DNA of 64,000 nucleotides from Verrucomicrobiaceae bacterium (GCA_027486655.1 JAIXOR010000070.1:1-64000); one strand, 5' to 3'; shown: positions 26,996 to 36,015, counted from the first letter of the stretch. Program-made: numbers and translations. Notes: a model not told the origin generated them from the sequence alone.

Positions 26996-27460
26996 ATGAG
27001 CGAGCCCGTCCCACCCGCAACCGCATCCGTGCCTCCCGCAGGCAGGGCGGCTGTGCTTGCCCTTGTGGTGAGGGTTTGTCTCGGCTGCTGGTTTGTTTAC
27101 AGCGGAGGATTCAAGGTGTTTGCGTCCGGTTTGGACCGCTTCACCAGGGACATTGCGAACTACCGCCTGGTGGCCCCTCCTTTGGATGCGGTGGCCGCTT
27201 ACACGGTGCCATGGTTCGAGATTGTCGCCGGCCTTTGCCTGATGCTGGGCATCTTTCGGAAGGGCGCATTGTTGACGCTGGCCGGGTTGGTCGGCGTGTT
27301 TTCCTTCTGCATTGCCTGGGCCTGGTTCCATCAATTGGACATCTCGTGCGGCTGTCACGGTGGTGATGAGAAAATCCGCTATTGGGCGAAAGTGGCGGAG
27401 TTTCTCGGCTACTTCGTCGCGATCGCCTGGTTGTGGAAAGCCGGCCGAGAGGAAGCCTGA
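26996..27460 (+). CDS. MauE/DoxX-family membrane protein
   Basis: Four TM; VRVCLGCWFVYSGGFKVFASGLDRFTRDIANYRLV, SCGCHGGD motif. Confidence 0.8.
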   Translation: MSEPVPPATASVPPAGRAAVLALVVRVCLGCWFVYSGGFKVFASGLDRFTRDIANYRLVAPPLDAVAAYTVPWFEIVAGLCLMLGIFRKGALLTLAGLVGVFSFCIAWAWFHQLDISCGCHGGDEKIRYWAKVAEFLGYFVAIAWLWKAGREEA

Positions 27461-27471
27461 GTCCATCGGAA

Positions 27472-28272
27472 TCACTCAGGGGTTCGGAGGATGGCCAGCG
27501 ATCGTCCGGCACGTTCTCTAACGGATTTGTCCGGGTCGCCACTGGCAATCGCATGCAGCACTTCGGTCACCGGAACGGAAGGGTAGTTTGCAAGCGCAGC
27601 AATGGCGGCCACGCGTGCGGCCGGAGTGGTGGAAGCCGATCTTCCCGCCGCGGCATCGCACAGCATCGCCTCCAGAGCCGGGTGGTCGACGCATTCCATG
27701 GCGGAAACCATTCCAGCAACGAACTCCGGTGAAGCCTCCTGACCGAGTGATTCCAGGATCGCTTCCACGTCGTTCTGGGTACCACCCTGTGCCATGGCCC
27801 GGGCACAGGCGGAGCGCAGTGGTGCGTCGATTCCGGACCCTCGATGGATGAAAACCATCCGCACCGCCTCAAGCGCCGCCGGGGAGGCGAGAGTGGCCAG
27901 GACCCTGGCAATCCGTTCACGTGCGGCGCGATCGGCCTCGTTCTGATAGAGAGCGATGAGCGCGTCAACCTGCCCGGCCCCGGCATGGCGGGAGAAGACC
28001 TGCATGACGGAGTCCAAGAGCGGGCCTTGCGGAGCCGTGATCAGGCTTTGAAGCCATTGGCTCCATTCCTCGGATGATGGGGGCTTGTCAGTGAGCGCCG
28101 GAGGCGGCGGCGACGCTCTTCGGGGGATCGCCTCAGATGCTGGGTGGGGGAGTGGGTTGGCATCGGATTTCCCCGATGATTGACCGGATTCGGCATCGTG
28201 GATCCGCAATGCCAATCCGGCCGCGACGACCGCCACGAGAATGGCCCATGTGCGAGCGTGTGGAATCGGCAT
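27472..28272 (-). CDS. HEAT-repeat-like protein with N-terminal signal/anchor
   Basis: Repeated helical units ALIALYQNEADRAARERIARVLATLASPAALEAVRMV..., ALEAMLCDAAAGRSASTTPAARVAAIAALANYPSVPVTEVLHAIASGD. Confidence 0.6.
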   Translation of the reverse strand: MPIPHARTWAILVAVVAAGLALRIHDAESGQSSGKSDANPLPHPASEAIPRRASPPPPALTDKPPSSEEWSQWLQSLITAPQGPLLDSVMQVFSRHAGAGQVDALIALYQNEADRAARERIARVLATLASPAALEAVRMVFIHRGSGIDAPLRSACARAMAQGGTQNDVEAILESLGQEASPEFVAGMVSAMECVDHPALEAMLCDAAAGRSASTTPAARVAAIAALANYPSVPVTEVLHAIASGDPDKSVRERAGRSLAILRTPE

Positions 28273-28286
28273 CGTCCTGCCTTTGC

Positions 28287-29699
28287 TCAATAGGGCTTGT
28301 AGCTCCAGGTCGGGCTGCCCGTGGTGTCCCCGGAAGCTCTCGCTTCGGTCAGTTTTCCGTTGGGTTTGGCAAAGACGAGAAACTTAGTGGATTCGAAGAC
28401 CGGCGGGGTGGATGAAGTTTTGCCGTAACACTCGATGCCGAAGCCACCGGGAAGCTCGATGGATTCGCCCCAGGGCAGTGAGGGTTGCGCACCCGACCTC
28501 AGGAGGATGGCTTTCTTGAAGAACGGCCAGTAGGAATCCTCGCTGAGGGTCATCGACCTCGCGCACCAATCCAAGGGCAGCAGATGGTGGAAGGCGGAAT
28601 CGGCCGGGGCACCCGAGTGGCTGTCTGCAAAGAGGCGTATGGAAAAATCATGGGTGCTGCAAAGGGCTTCATCGCCCAGCGGACCTTCGATCTTGTTGCC
28701 GCCTTTGATGCCTGTGGACACGCGGCTGACGGCGGCGAAGTTGATGCCTTCGGGATCGTAGCCTCCGGCTTCCGCCGTGGTTGGATCCAGGCTGATCAGG
28801 TTGGCGACGTTACCGATGCGTTTCGCACTTTCGTAAGAGACGGCGGCACCCCAGGCATGGCCTAACAGACCGACCTTGCTGCGGGGGACTCCCAAGTCAT
28901 CCAGCAGGGCGTCGATGCTTTTGCCAAGGGGCTCGAAGTAATGTCCGCAGCGTGCCGCCTGGTACCATCCCGGAGTGGACTCGGCTCCTGAGGCCCAGTC
29001 GAGGACGAGGGCTCGGCCCTGACCGAGTCCGGCTTGGAAGGCGGAGCGCAGGGAACGCAAGGAGGCTTCATCGGAGTCCCGGCCATGGAATAGAAGCCAA
29101 AGTGGCTTGGAGGGATCGACGGATGCGACCGGACCTCCGTCGGCACCGATCAACCGGGCGTTGTGATACCGGACAAGCAAGTTTGCGGAGGCTCGCGTGC
29201 CGGAGCCGAAGGCAAGTCGGAAATACCACACTCCGGAGGGGATCGTCCGGTTGAGGATGCTGTTAGGCACGAGGGGTTTCCATTCGGATTCCGGGGTGGA
29301 ACTGGATGGAGGAGCTCCGCCGATTTTATAGTGAATCCTGTCGGTGCCGGGGCCTGAGTAGGACAGCTCCAGTCCGTAGAATGTGCCGAGTCCCTTGCGT
29401 GATCCGGGCCAGCCGGCTCCGGGTTCCTGGAACTCGGGGACGACCATCTTGAAGAACGCCGGTTTCCCGGTCGTGCGGTCGACCGCCAACCGCGGCGAGG
29501 TCCTGCGGACTAGGGTGGTACCTTCGGGAGTGGTGCTCGCCGTCGTGCTCACCGCCACGGTCGTCAGTGGATGCAGATCCAGGGTATTGACCGGGGTGCG
29601 GTTCGAGATCGCGGAGGAACTTTCGGCCGGGGCAGGGGACCCAAGGGCCAGAATGAGCGCGGAGATCCGCAAGGTCCCTGTAAAGAACGCGTTTTTCAT
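28287..29699 (-). CDS. secreted lipase-fold alpha/beta hydrolase homologue, predicted catalytically inactive
   Basis: Signal peptide MKNAFFTGTLRISALILALGSPAPA; lipase-like PLWLLFHGRDSDEAS, GLLGHAWGAAVSYESAKRI (canonical GHSLGA), LISLDPTTAEAGG, CSTHDFSIRLF. Confidence 0.75.
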   Translation of the reverse strand: MKNAFFTGTLRISALILALGSPAPAESSSAISNRTPVNTLDLHPLTTVAVSTTASTTPEGTTLVRRTSPRLAVDRTTGKPAFFKMVVPEFQEPGAGWPGSRKGLGTFYGLELSYSGPGTDRIHYKIGGAPPSSSTPESEWKPLVPNSILNRTIPSGVWYFRLAFGSGTRASANLLVRYHNARLIGADGGPVASVDPSKPLWLLFHGRDSDEASLRSLRSAFQAGLGQGRALVLDWASGAESTPGWYQAARCGHYFEPLGKSIDALLDDLGVPRSKVGLLGHAWGAAVSYESAKRIGNVANLISLDPTTAEAGGYDPEGINFAAVSRVSTGIKGGNKIEGPLGDEALCSTHDFSIRLFADSHSGAPADSAFHHLLPLDWCARSMTLSEDSYWPFFKKAILLRSGAQPSLPWGESIELPGGFGIECYGKTSSTPPVFESTKFLVFAKPNGKLTEARASGDTTGSPTWSYKPY

Positions 29700-29737
29700 G
29701 AAATGGAAGGTTGTTGGTGGCGGAGCATCGTGACCGG

Positions 29738-30931
29738 TCAATCCCCGCGCACGATGCGGAAGCCGATGTATCCGAAGCGGTTGGTCGGGTTGTTCGCGTA
29801 GCGTGACGAAACCCGCTGTTGATTGGCGGGATTCGACCATCCACCGCCGCGAATGACCCTGAGGGTACCGGAAGGGGGACCTTTCGGATGATTTCCGGAG
29901 GCGGGGTCGGCGTAGTAGGTTTGCCCGTACCAGTCCCAACACCATTCCCAGACGTTTCCGGCCATGTCGTCGAAACCGTAGGCGTTCGCGGCGAAGCTTC
30001 CGGCCGGACTGGTGTAGGGGAAGCCGCCGGTGGCATAGATCGGATGATAGCCGCCGCCTTGGGGGGATTCGTAGGAGAGTTTGCCGTTCACATAGTTGGC
30101 GGCCTTGTGGTTGATGGTGTTTCCCCAGGGGAAGCGCTTGCCGATCGTTCCGCCGCGGGCGGCTTTTTCCCATTCGGCTTCAGTGGGCAGCCGGTAGCCA
30201 TTGGCTGACCAGTTGCAGGTGGGGGTGGACTCGCCGTTGCGATAAACATTGCCGCCCGCCCGATAGCAGGGAGTGCGGGAGTCCATCTCGCTCTTTGCGT
30301 TGCACCATTTCACGGCGTCATGCCAACTGACGGTCTGGACCGGGTGATTGGCGGCTTTTCCCTCACCCGGGTTGCTGAAGGTGTATCCGTTCTCCAGGGC
30401 CCAGTTGCGGACGGACTTCCATTCGCCGAAGGAGACCTCCTGTTTCATCATCAGGATCCCGGGAGTGATTACGGAGTGGGTGGGAACTTCGTTGGACTGC
30501 CCCTCTGCGAAGGCATCCCCCATGGTGAATGAGCCGGCCGGAACCGCGATCCACTTGCCGGAAGAGGTGGGTGTGTCCGAAGCCGTCACCTCGAAACGCA
30601 TCTTCGGGCTGTTGCGGCCGTTCCAATCCAGGCCCGCGTTCCAGGTGATCTTATGGTCGTTCCCTTGCTCGATCCCCGCTCCGAAGGCTCCGGACAGGTT
30701 CTCGGCCGGGACGGTGAACGTGACTCCGTCGTCGTTGGAAATCCGCAGCGAGACCGTGAACGACTGGGAGTTGCCGTCGAGATCGTAGAGGATGTCCACC
30801 AGCTTGGTCCCTTCGCGCTGGGCGGCCCTCACATTCGAGACCTTCACGTCCGCAAGCAGCAGGGTGGGAAAAGCGGCGAAGACCAGGCAAGACAGGAGGC
30901 GGATCCGGGATGGCGGTTTCATGGGACTCAA
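29738..30931 (-). CDS. SUMF1/formylglycine-generating-enzyme-fold secreted protein
   Basis: WIAVPAGSFTMGDAFAEGQSNEVPTH..., PVQTVSWHDAVKWCNAKSE, YRLPTEAEWEKAARGG, DDMAGNVWEWCWD, VIRGGGWSNPANQQRVSSRY, YIGFRIVRG. Confidence 0.88.
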   Translation of the reverse strand: MSPMKPPSRIRLLSCLVFAAFPTLLLADVKVSNVRAAQREGTKLVDILYDLDGNSQSFTVSLRISNDDGVTFTVPAENLSGAFGAGIEQGNDHKITWNAGLDWNGRNSPKMRFEVTASDTPTSSGKWIAVPAGSFTMGDAFAEGQSNEVPTHSVITPGILMMKQEVSFGEWKSVRNWALENGYTFSNPGEGKAANHPVQTVSWHDAVKWCNAKSEMDSRTPCYRAGGNVYRNGESTPTCNWSANGYRLPTEAEWEKAARGGTIGKRFPWGNTINHKAANYVNGKLSYESPQGGGYHPIYATGGFPYTSPAGSFAANAYGFDDMAGNVWEWCWDWYGQTYYADPASGNHPKGPPSGTLRVIRGGGWSNPANQQRVSSRYANNPTNRFGYIGFRIVRGD

Positions 30932-31102
30932 AACTTTCTTCTTGGGTGCATTTGATCAGATTGCCCGAGGCATGGCAACCTACGATCCGGAGTAGCTCGA
31001 TCCATTGCCGGGGAATTCCAGAGCGATCAAACCCCGGATCCGGGCAAAAAATGCGAAACTTGGCTTGATTCCCCGGATTTCCTGCCTAAAACGCCCGCCC
31101 CG

Positions 31103-31987
31103 ATGCCGGATTCCTCACGCACCCTGAAATTTGCGATCCCCAAAGGCAGCCTTGAGCAACCCACTGTGGAGCTCCTGGCCAAGGCCGGCTATGAGGTTTA
31201 TGTGTCCTCGCGCGGGCTGAGGCCGTCATCGAACGATTCCGAGCTGGATCTCTATCTGATCCGCGCCCAGGAAATCGGCCGCTATCTCGGCCAGGGATTC
31301 ATCGATTGCGGGATCACCGGCTTTGACTGGGCCTACGAAAACGAGGTGGATCTCATCGATCTTGGCGAGCTTCCCTATTCCCGGGCCACCACCCGGCCGA
31401 CCCGCTGGGTTCTTGTGGTTCCCGAGGATTCTCCGATCCGCAAGCCCGAGGATCTCGAAGGCAAGCGAATCGCCACTGAGGGCGTCGGAATCACCAAACG
31501 CTGGCTCAAGGAGCGCGGCATCAACGCCGAGGTCGAGTTTTCCTGGGGCGCTACCGAGGTCAAGGTGCCGGATCTCGTCGACGCCATCGTGGATGTCACC
31601 GAGACCGGTTCTTCCATCAAGGCGAACCGCTTGCGCATCGTGGATACCTTGCTGACCTCTTTTCCCCACATTTACGCCAATCCCGCGGCCGCCGCCGATC
31701 CTTGGAAAAAGGAGAAAATGGAGCGCATCGCCCTCCTGCTCAAGGCGGCTCTCGGTGCCCGCGGCAAGGTGGGGTTGAAGATGAATTTCCCCTCCGACAA
31801 GCTCCCGGAACTCCTCGAAAAGCTTCCCTCGCTCCGCCGTCCCACCGTTTCCAATCTCTCGGAAGAGGGATGGGTCGCCGTGGAGACAGTGATTGACGAA
31901 ATCGTCGTCAGGGACATCATCCCCGAACTGAAGCGCCTCGGGGCAGAGGGGATCATCGAGTATCCTCTCAACAAAATCGTCCCCTGA
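31103..31987 (+). CDS. hisG: ATP phosphoribosyltransferase (long form)
   Basis: LKFAIPKGSLEQPTVELLAKAGYEV, DLYLIRAQEIGRYLGQGFIDCGITGFDW, DLVDAIVDVTETGSSIKANRLRIVDTLL, C-terminal regulatory ACT-like domain. Confidence 0.95.
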   Translation: MPDSSRTLKFAIPKGSLEQPTVELLAKAGYEVYVSSRGLRPSSNDSELDLYLIRAQEIGRYLGQGFIDCGITGFDWAYENEVDLIDLGELPYSRATTRPTRWVLVVPEDSPIRKPEDLEGKRIATEGVGITKRWLKERGINAEVEFSWGATEVKVPDLVDAIVDVTETGSSIKANRLRIVDTLLTSFPHIYANPAAAADPWKKEKMERIALLLKAALGARGKVGLKMNFPSDKLPELLEKLPSLRRPTVSNLSEEGWVAVETVIDEIVVRDIIPELKRLGAEGIIEYPLNKIVP

Positions 31988-32023
31988 TCCTTTCATCGCA
32001 ACCTAACCCCGAACGCAAAAGCC

Positions 32024-32128
32024 ATGGGCTCCATCAAGAAACGCCGTAAGACCAAAATCAACAAGCACAAGCGCAAGAAGCGCATGAAGCAGAACCGCCA
32101 CAAGAAGCGTCTCCGCTACAAGTCCTGA
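32024..32128 (+). CDS. 34-aa basic AURKAIP1/COX24-domain (mS38/bS22-like) small ribosomal-type protein
   Basis: ATG...TGA encodes MGSIKKRRKTKINKHKRKKRMKQNRHKKRLRYKS; below the ORF-track cutoff; followed 29 nt later by a strong terminator. Confidence 0.75.
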   Translation: MGSIKKRRKTKINKHKRKKRMKQNRHKKRLRYKS

Positions 32129-32157
32129 TCTTCGGGATTGATTGTTGTTTTCAAACG

Positions 32158-32191
32158 CCAGAGATCCGTGGATTCGGGTCTCTGGTTTTTT
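32158..32191 (+). terminator. Rho-independent terminator
   Basis: ccagagatccgtggattcgggtctctgg stem-loop followed by tttttt. Confidence 0.85.
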
Positions 32192-32204
32192 GCTGATCAG
32201 AGCC

Positions 32205-33002
32205 ATGAGCCTTCAGGTGGTGGTCGATTTCTCGGTGATCGACGAGTCGGATGACTGGCTCGTGGTCGACAAGCCTGCGCCGCTGATCGTCCACCCGGCG
32301 AACCGCAAACCAGAGCCAACCCTGCTCGGGGGAGTCGAGCAGTTGCTCGCCTACGAGATGGAAAACGGAGCCCGGCCCGCCATCGTGAACCGCCTCGACC
32401 GGGACACGAGTGGACTCGTGTTGGTGGCCAAGCATCCCTCTTCGGCTCGTGAGCTCGGGATGATTTTCGAGCAAAGGCAGGCGCGGAAAAGCTACCTTGC
32501 GGTGGTTTCTGGCTGGCCGGATGTCGACCGCTGGGATTGCGAGCAGCCGATCCTTCGCGCCGGAGAGCTGTCGCCATCTCCGATCTGGGTCAGGCAGATC
32601 GTTCATGCGCAAGGACGTGCCTGCTTCACGAGCTTCGATGTGGTCGAACGTTTTCAAAGGGAGGAAGGACGCTTCGCCCTGTTGCGGTGCTTTCCGGAGA
32701 CCGGCCGCATGCACCAGATCCGGGTGCACCTCGCTCACTGCGGGTTTCCAATCGTGGGAGACAAGCTCTACACGGGCGATGGCTCGGGCTACCTCGCCTG
32801 GATGGCGCAGGGCTGGACGGACGATCTCCAAAAACAACTTCTAATGCCCCGTCATGCACTTCACGCGGCGACTCTGGAAATCCCTTGGCACGGAGGGAGC
32901 ATCCGTTGGGAGGCCCCGCTTTCCACGGATCTGGCGGACTTTGTGAGCGGAAAACCCAGCCATCCCACCCCGGGGGTTGTCATCTGGAGTCGCCACGACT
33001 AG
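32205..33002 (+). CDS. RluA-family pseudouridine synthase
   Basis: DWLVVDKPAPLIVHP, VNRLDRDTSGLVLVAKHP catalytic motif, ETGRMHQIRVHLAHCGFPIVGDKLY. Confidence 0.95.
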   Translation: MSLQVVVDFSVIDESDDWLVVDKPAPLIVHPANRKPEPTLLGGVEQLLAYEMENGARPAIVNRLDRDTSGLVLVAKHPSSARELGMIFEQRQARKSYLAVVSGWPDVDRWDCEQPILRAGELSPSPIWVRQIVHAQGRACFTSFDVVERFQREEGRFALLRCFPETGRMHQIRVHLAHCGFPIVGDKLYTGDGSGYLAWMAQGWTDDLQKQLLMPRHALHAATLEIPWHGGSIRWEAPLSTDLADFVSGKPSHPTPGVVIWSRHD

Positions 33003-33010
33003 CCTCCGCC

Positions 33011-33766
33011 ATGGCTGATCTTCAGGAGATGGTGGCGTTTCTGGACCAGGAACTCCGGACCAAGACGATTCCGGACTACCCGGGAGCCGTCAATGGCTTG
33101 CAACTCGCCAACGACGGGCAAATCCACCGGATCGTAGCCGCGGTCGACGCCTCGCTTCCGGTGATCGAAGAGGCCGCCGAAGGCCCGCCGGCACTGCTCA
33201 TTGTCCACCATGGGATGTTTTGGCAGGGAGTGCAGCCCCTGACTGGGCCGTTTTACAGGAAAATCAAGGCCGCCATGCAGCGAGGATTGGCGGTGTACTC
33301 CAGCCACCTTCCGCTCGATTTCCACCCGGAATGGGGGAACAACATCCAGCTCGCAAGGGCTGTCGGGCTTTCCGGCATCACACCTTTTCTGGAGAGAAAA
33401 GGCCTCCATCTCGGATTGGCGGGGGACTGGGAGGGATCCAGAGAAGGCTTGGTTGCCTCTCTGGAAGAATGCCTCGCTACTCGCATCCACCTCTGTCCTG
33501 CAGGCCCCGGGCGAATCCACCGTCTGGGGATCGTCACTGGCGGCGCCGGCAGCGAGATCGCGGCGGCCGCAGCAGAGGGGATCGATACCTTCATCACAGG
33601 CGAGGGCCCCCACTGGAGCTACACGCTGGCCGAGGAACTCGGTGTCAACCTGATCTACGCCGGGCATTACGCCACGGAGACCTTCGGGGTGAAGGCTGTC
33701 GCGGCTGTTCTTTCGAGCCGATTCAAGCTCGATTGGTCATTCGTGGATCATCCCACGGGACTGTAA
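33011..33766 (+). CDS. Nif3-like dinuclear metal center protein
   Basis: VNGLQLAN, LIVHHGMFWQG, VYSSHLPLDFHPEWGNN, DTFITGEGPHWSYTLAEELGVNLIYAGHYATETFGVKA. Confidence 0.93.
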   Translation: MADLQEMVAFLDQELRTKTIPDYPGAVNGLQLANDGQIHRIVAAVDASLPVIEEAAEGPPALLIVHHGMFWQGVQPLTGPFYRKIKAAMQRGLAVYSSHLPLDFHPEWGNNIQLARAVGLSGITPFLERKGLHLGLAGDWEGSREGLVASLEECLATRIHLCPAGPGRIHRLGIVTGGAGSEIAAAAAEGIDTFITGEGPHWSYTLAEELGVNLIYAGHYATETFGVKAVAAVLSSRFKLDWSFVDHPTGL

Positions 33767-33970
33767 ATCAATCATTTGAGTCGGATTTCACGGAGAGGGG
33801 GGAAGGATTCCAACGACGAGGACCTTCGGTGGGATCGATTCGTATTCGAGGATTCGGGCCAAGGTTCCAGCCGTCGGAAGGTCCTTCAACGAATCCGAAA
33901 TATTTTCGCGTAGCCCTGAAGAAATTTCTTGCTAGACCCGGGGCGAGACGGTTTTATCTTCCCCGAGAGC

Positions 33971-34044
33971 GCGGGCATAGCTTAGTGGTAAAGCGCTATC
34001 CTTCCAAGTTAGACATGCGGGTTCGATTCCCGCTGCCCGCTCCA
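33971..34044 (+). tRNA. tRNA-Gly (anticodon TCC)
   Basis: GCGGGCA acceptor / TGCCCGC, anticodon loop CTTCCAA, T-arm GGGTTCGATTCCC, encoded CCA. Confidence 0.93.
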
Positions 34045-34074
34045 TTTTCACCCACCCCAGATTGCCAATTTCAA

Positions 34075-34698
34075 ATGAAACACACTCTCCTTCTAGGTTT
34101 GGTCGGTGCATCTTTGCCCGTTATCGGCGTGGGTGCAGAGGCTGATTGTCTCTCTCTTTCTCTCCATGTGAAGGCTTCGGTCAAGGCCGAGCAGTCGCAA
34201 GTTCTCGAGATCGTCGCGAAGGAAGTCGCGGCCTCGCCCTCATGCTCTTGCGAAGTGGTCAAGGCCTCCATCGAAGCTTCCGAAGCAGACGCCAAGACCG
34301 TCGCTGCAATTGTGGAGGCTGCCACCACTGCCGCTCCGGACCAGCTTCGTTTGATCGCCCAGTGCGCCATCGCTGTCGCGCCGGATGCTCTCAAGGAAGT
34401 TCAAATGGTGGTCTCGAAACTTGATCCCAATGCAGGTGAGTCCGCTGCAGTTAGCTCCAAGGACTCCAAAGCTCCGGTCGGCGAGAAGGCCGCCGCATTC
34501 AATCCTTTGGACTTCCCGGGTGACAACCTCTACGGGCCTCAAGCCAGCGAAGGTTCCGGAACGGGCACCAGCGGTTCCGGTCAAGGTAACGGCATCTCCG
34601 GTGGAGGTCTCTTCGGTGGTTCTGGTACTCCTGGCGGTGGAATGGTGTTCCCTCCGGTGATCATCAATCCTCCTCAGGTCACTACCGTCGATCCTTGA
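34075..34698 (+). CDS. secreted Ala-rich protein with Gly-rich C-terminus, unknown function
   Basis: Signal peptide MKHTLLLGLVGASLPVIGVGAEA; Ala/Val helical segment; GSGTGTSGSGQGNGISGGGLFGGSGTPGGGMVFPPVIINPPQ tail. Confidence 0.7.
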   Translation: MKHTLLLGLVGASLPVIGVGAEADCLSLSLHVKASVKAEQSQVLEIVAKEVAASPSCSCEVVKASIEASEADAKTVAAIVEAATTAAPDQLRLIAQCAIAVAPDALKEVQMVVSKLDPNAGESAAVSSKDSKAPVGEKAAAFNPLDFPGDNLYGPQASEGSGTGTSGSGQGNGISGGGLFGGSGTPGGGMVFPPVIINPPQVTTVDP

Positions 34699-34752
34699 TC
34701 GATCGGGTCTGCGTTTCTCATTGTCTCATTCACCCCCACACTCACCCATTCT

Positions 34753-36015
34753 ATGAAGAGAAAATTTCCGTACGGTCTATTGGGCGTTTGCGCTTTAGGA
34801 TCCGCATCTGCTCAAGGACTTTATCACGTAGGTTCTGAAACTCAGGAGTCCCTGCCTCTCAAGTGGGTGGTCGGTGCGAGTGCGATTTATGACGACAACG
34901 TGGCCCCAGGGTCGCTCGACGCTTCTGGCAGTCCTGCCAAGGAGGACTCTTTCGGTTTGAACCCCTTTGTAGGACTTTCCTTCGTCAGTGTCACCCCGCA
35001 GACGACGTGGGATGTTTATGCGAGGCTCGGTCTGATTTATTATTTTGATGCGCCCGACTACATGGATGAGATCAACAGCCAGTCCCGTCTGGGTGTGAAT
35101 CTCGTTCACCGCTTCAGTGAGCGCTTGCGTTTCTCCAGCCGCAATTTCGTTTCTTACGAACTGGAGCCTGATTATTCTTATGGATATGCCTCTTCGCGGG
35201 CAACTGGAGAGTATTTCTTTTGGCAAAGCGACAACTCCGTCGGATACCGCTGGACCGAGCGTCTCGCGACCTACACCGGGCTTCGTCTCAGTGGGACCGC
35301 TTATTCCGAGGTGGCGAACAATGACCGCCTGACCTGGGAGCTTTACAACCAGTTTCGCTATCAGCTTAGCGCTCAGACCGTTCTTACCGCGGACTACCGC
35401 TATGCTCAAACATCGGGGGACGGTGTCTCCTCCGACTCGACCGATCAATATGTCCTTGCCGGTGTCGAGCATCGCTTCAGCCCCAACACCATCGGTATCG
35501 TAAGGGCGGGTGCCCAATTCCACGACGTCGATCAAGGATCGAGCACTTCCTCGCCTTACGTCGAGTTTGCTCTGAATTCCCAGATCAATCAGCAGTTCTC
35601 GGTCCGTTCCTTCGCAAGGTATGGCATCGAGAATTACGATACGGTTCAAAGCCTCGATCTCGTGGCACCGTTCAATGGTATTTCGGATACCCTCGTCGAG
35701 TATGACGACCGTCAGACCCTCCGATTTGGACTCACGGGTGAGTATACGATCTCCTCGATGCTCTCCACCTTCGCTGGCGTTGACTATATCCCGACCTCAT
35801 ATGGTTCGGGTCGGTTTGTCGGGACCGGTGTTGCGCCGGCAACGATTCCCGATGGTGATGAGAACATTCTCAGCGCATACGTCGGTGTGTCGGTCAAGTT
35901 CAACGACTACCTCACTGGAACCGCTTCCTACACCTATACCAACTCCGATTCGGACTTTGCCGGACGCGATTATGATCGCAACCGTTTGAGCGTTGGAATC
36001 AGTGCTGAATTCTGA
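34753..36015 (+). CDS. outer-membrane beta-barrel protein
   Basis: Signal peptide, alternating aromatic beta strands (e.g. TVLTADYRYAQTSGDGVSSDSTDQYVLAGVEHRFSP), terminal strand RNRLSVGISAEF. Confidence 0.82.
   Translation: MKRKFPYGLLGVCALGSASAQGLYHVGSETQESLPLKWVVGASAIYDDNVAPGSLDASGSPAKEDSFGLNPFVGLSFVSVTPQTTWDVYARLGLIYYFDAPDYMDEINSQSRLGVNLVHRFSERLRFSSRNFVSYELEPDYSYGYASSRATGEYFFWQSDNSVGYRWTERLATYTGLRLSGTAYSEVANNDRLTWELYNQFRYQLSAQTVLTADYRYAQTSGDGVSSDSTDQYVLAGVEHRFSPNTIGIVRAGAQFHDVDQGSSTSSPYVEFALNSQINQQFSVRSFARYGIENYDTVQSLDLVAPFNGISDTLVEYDDRQTLRFGLTGEYTISSMLSTFAGVDYIPTSYGSGRFVGTGVAPATIPDGDENILSAYVGVSVKFNDYLTGTASYTYTNSDSDFAGRDYDRNRLSVGISAEF

Noticed and set aside
29700-30173. N-terminal extension of ORF 28287..30173
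   Set aside because: Overlaps the SUMF1-fold gene in another frame and lacks motifs; a signal peptide begins at the internal ATG at 29699.
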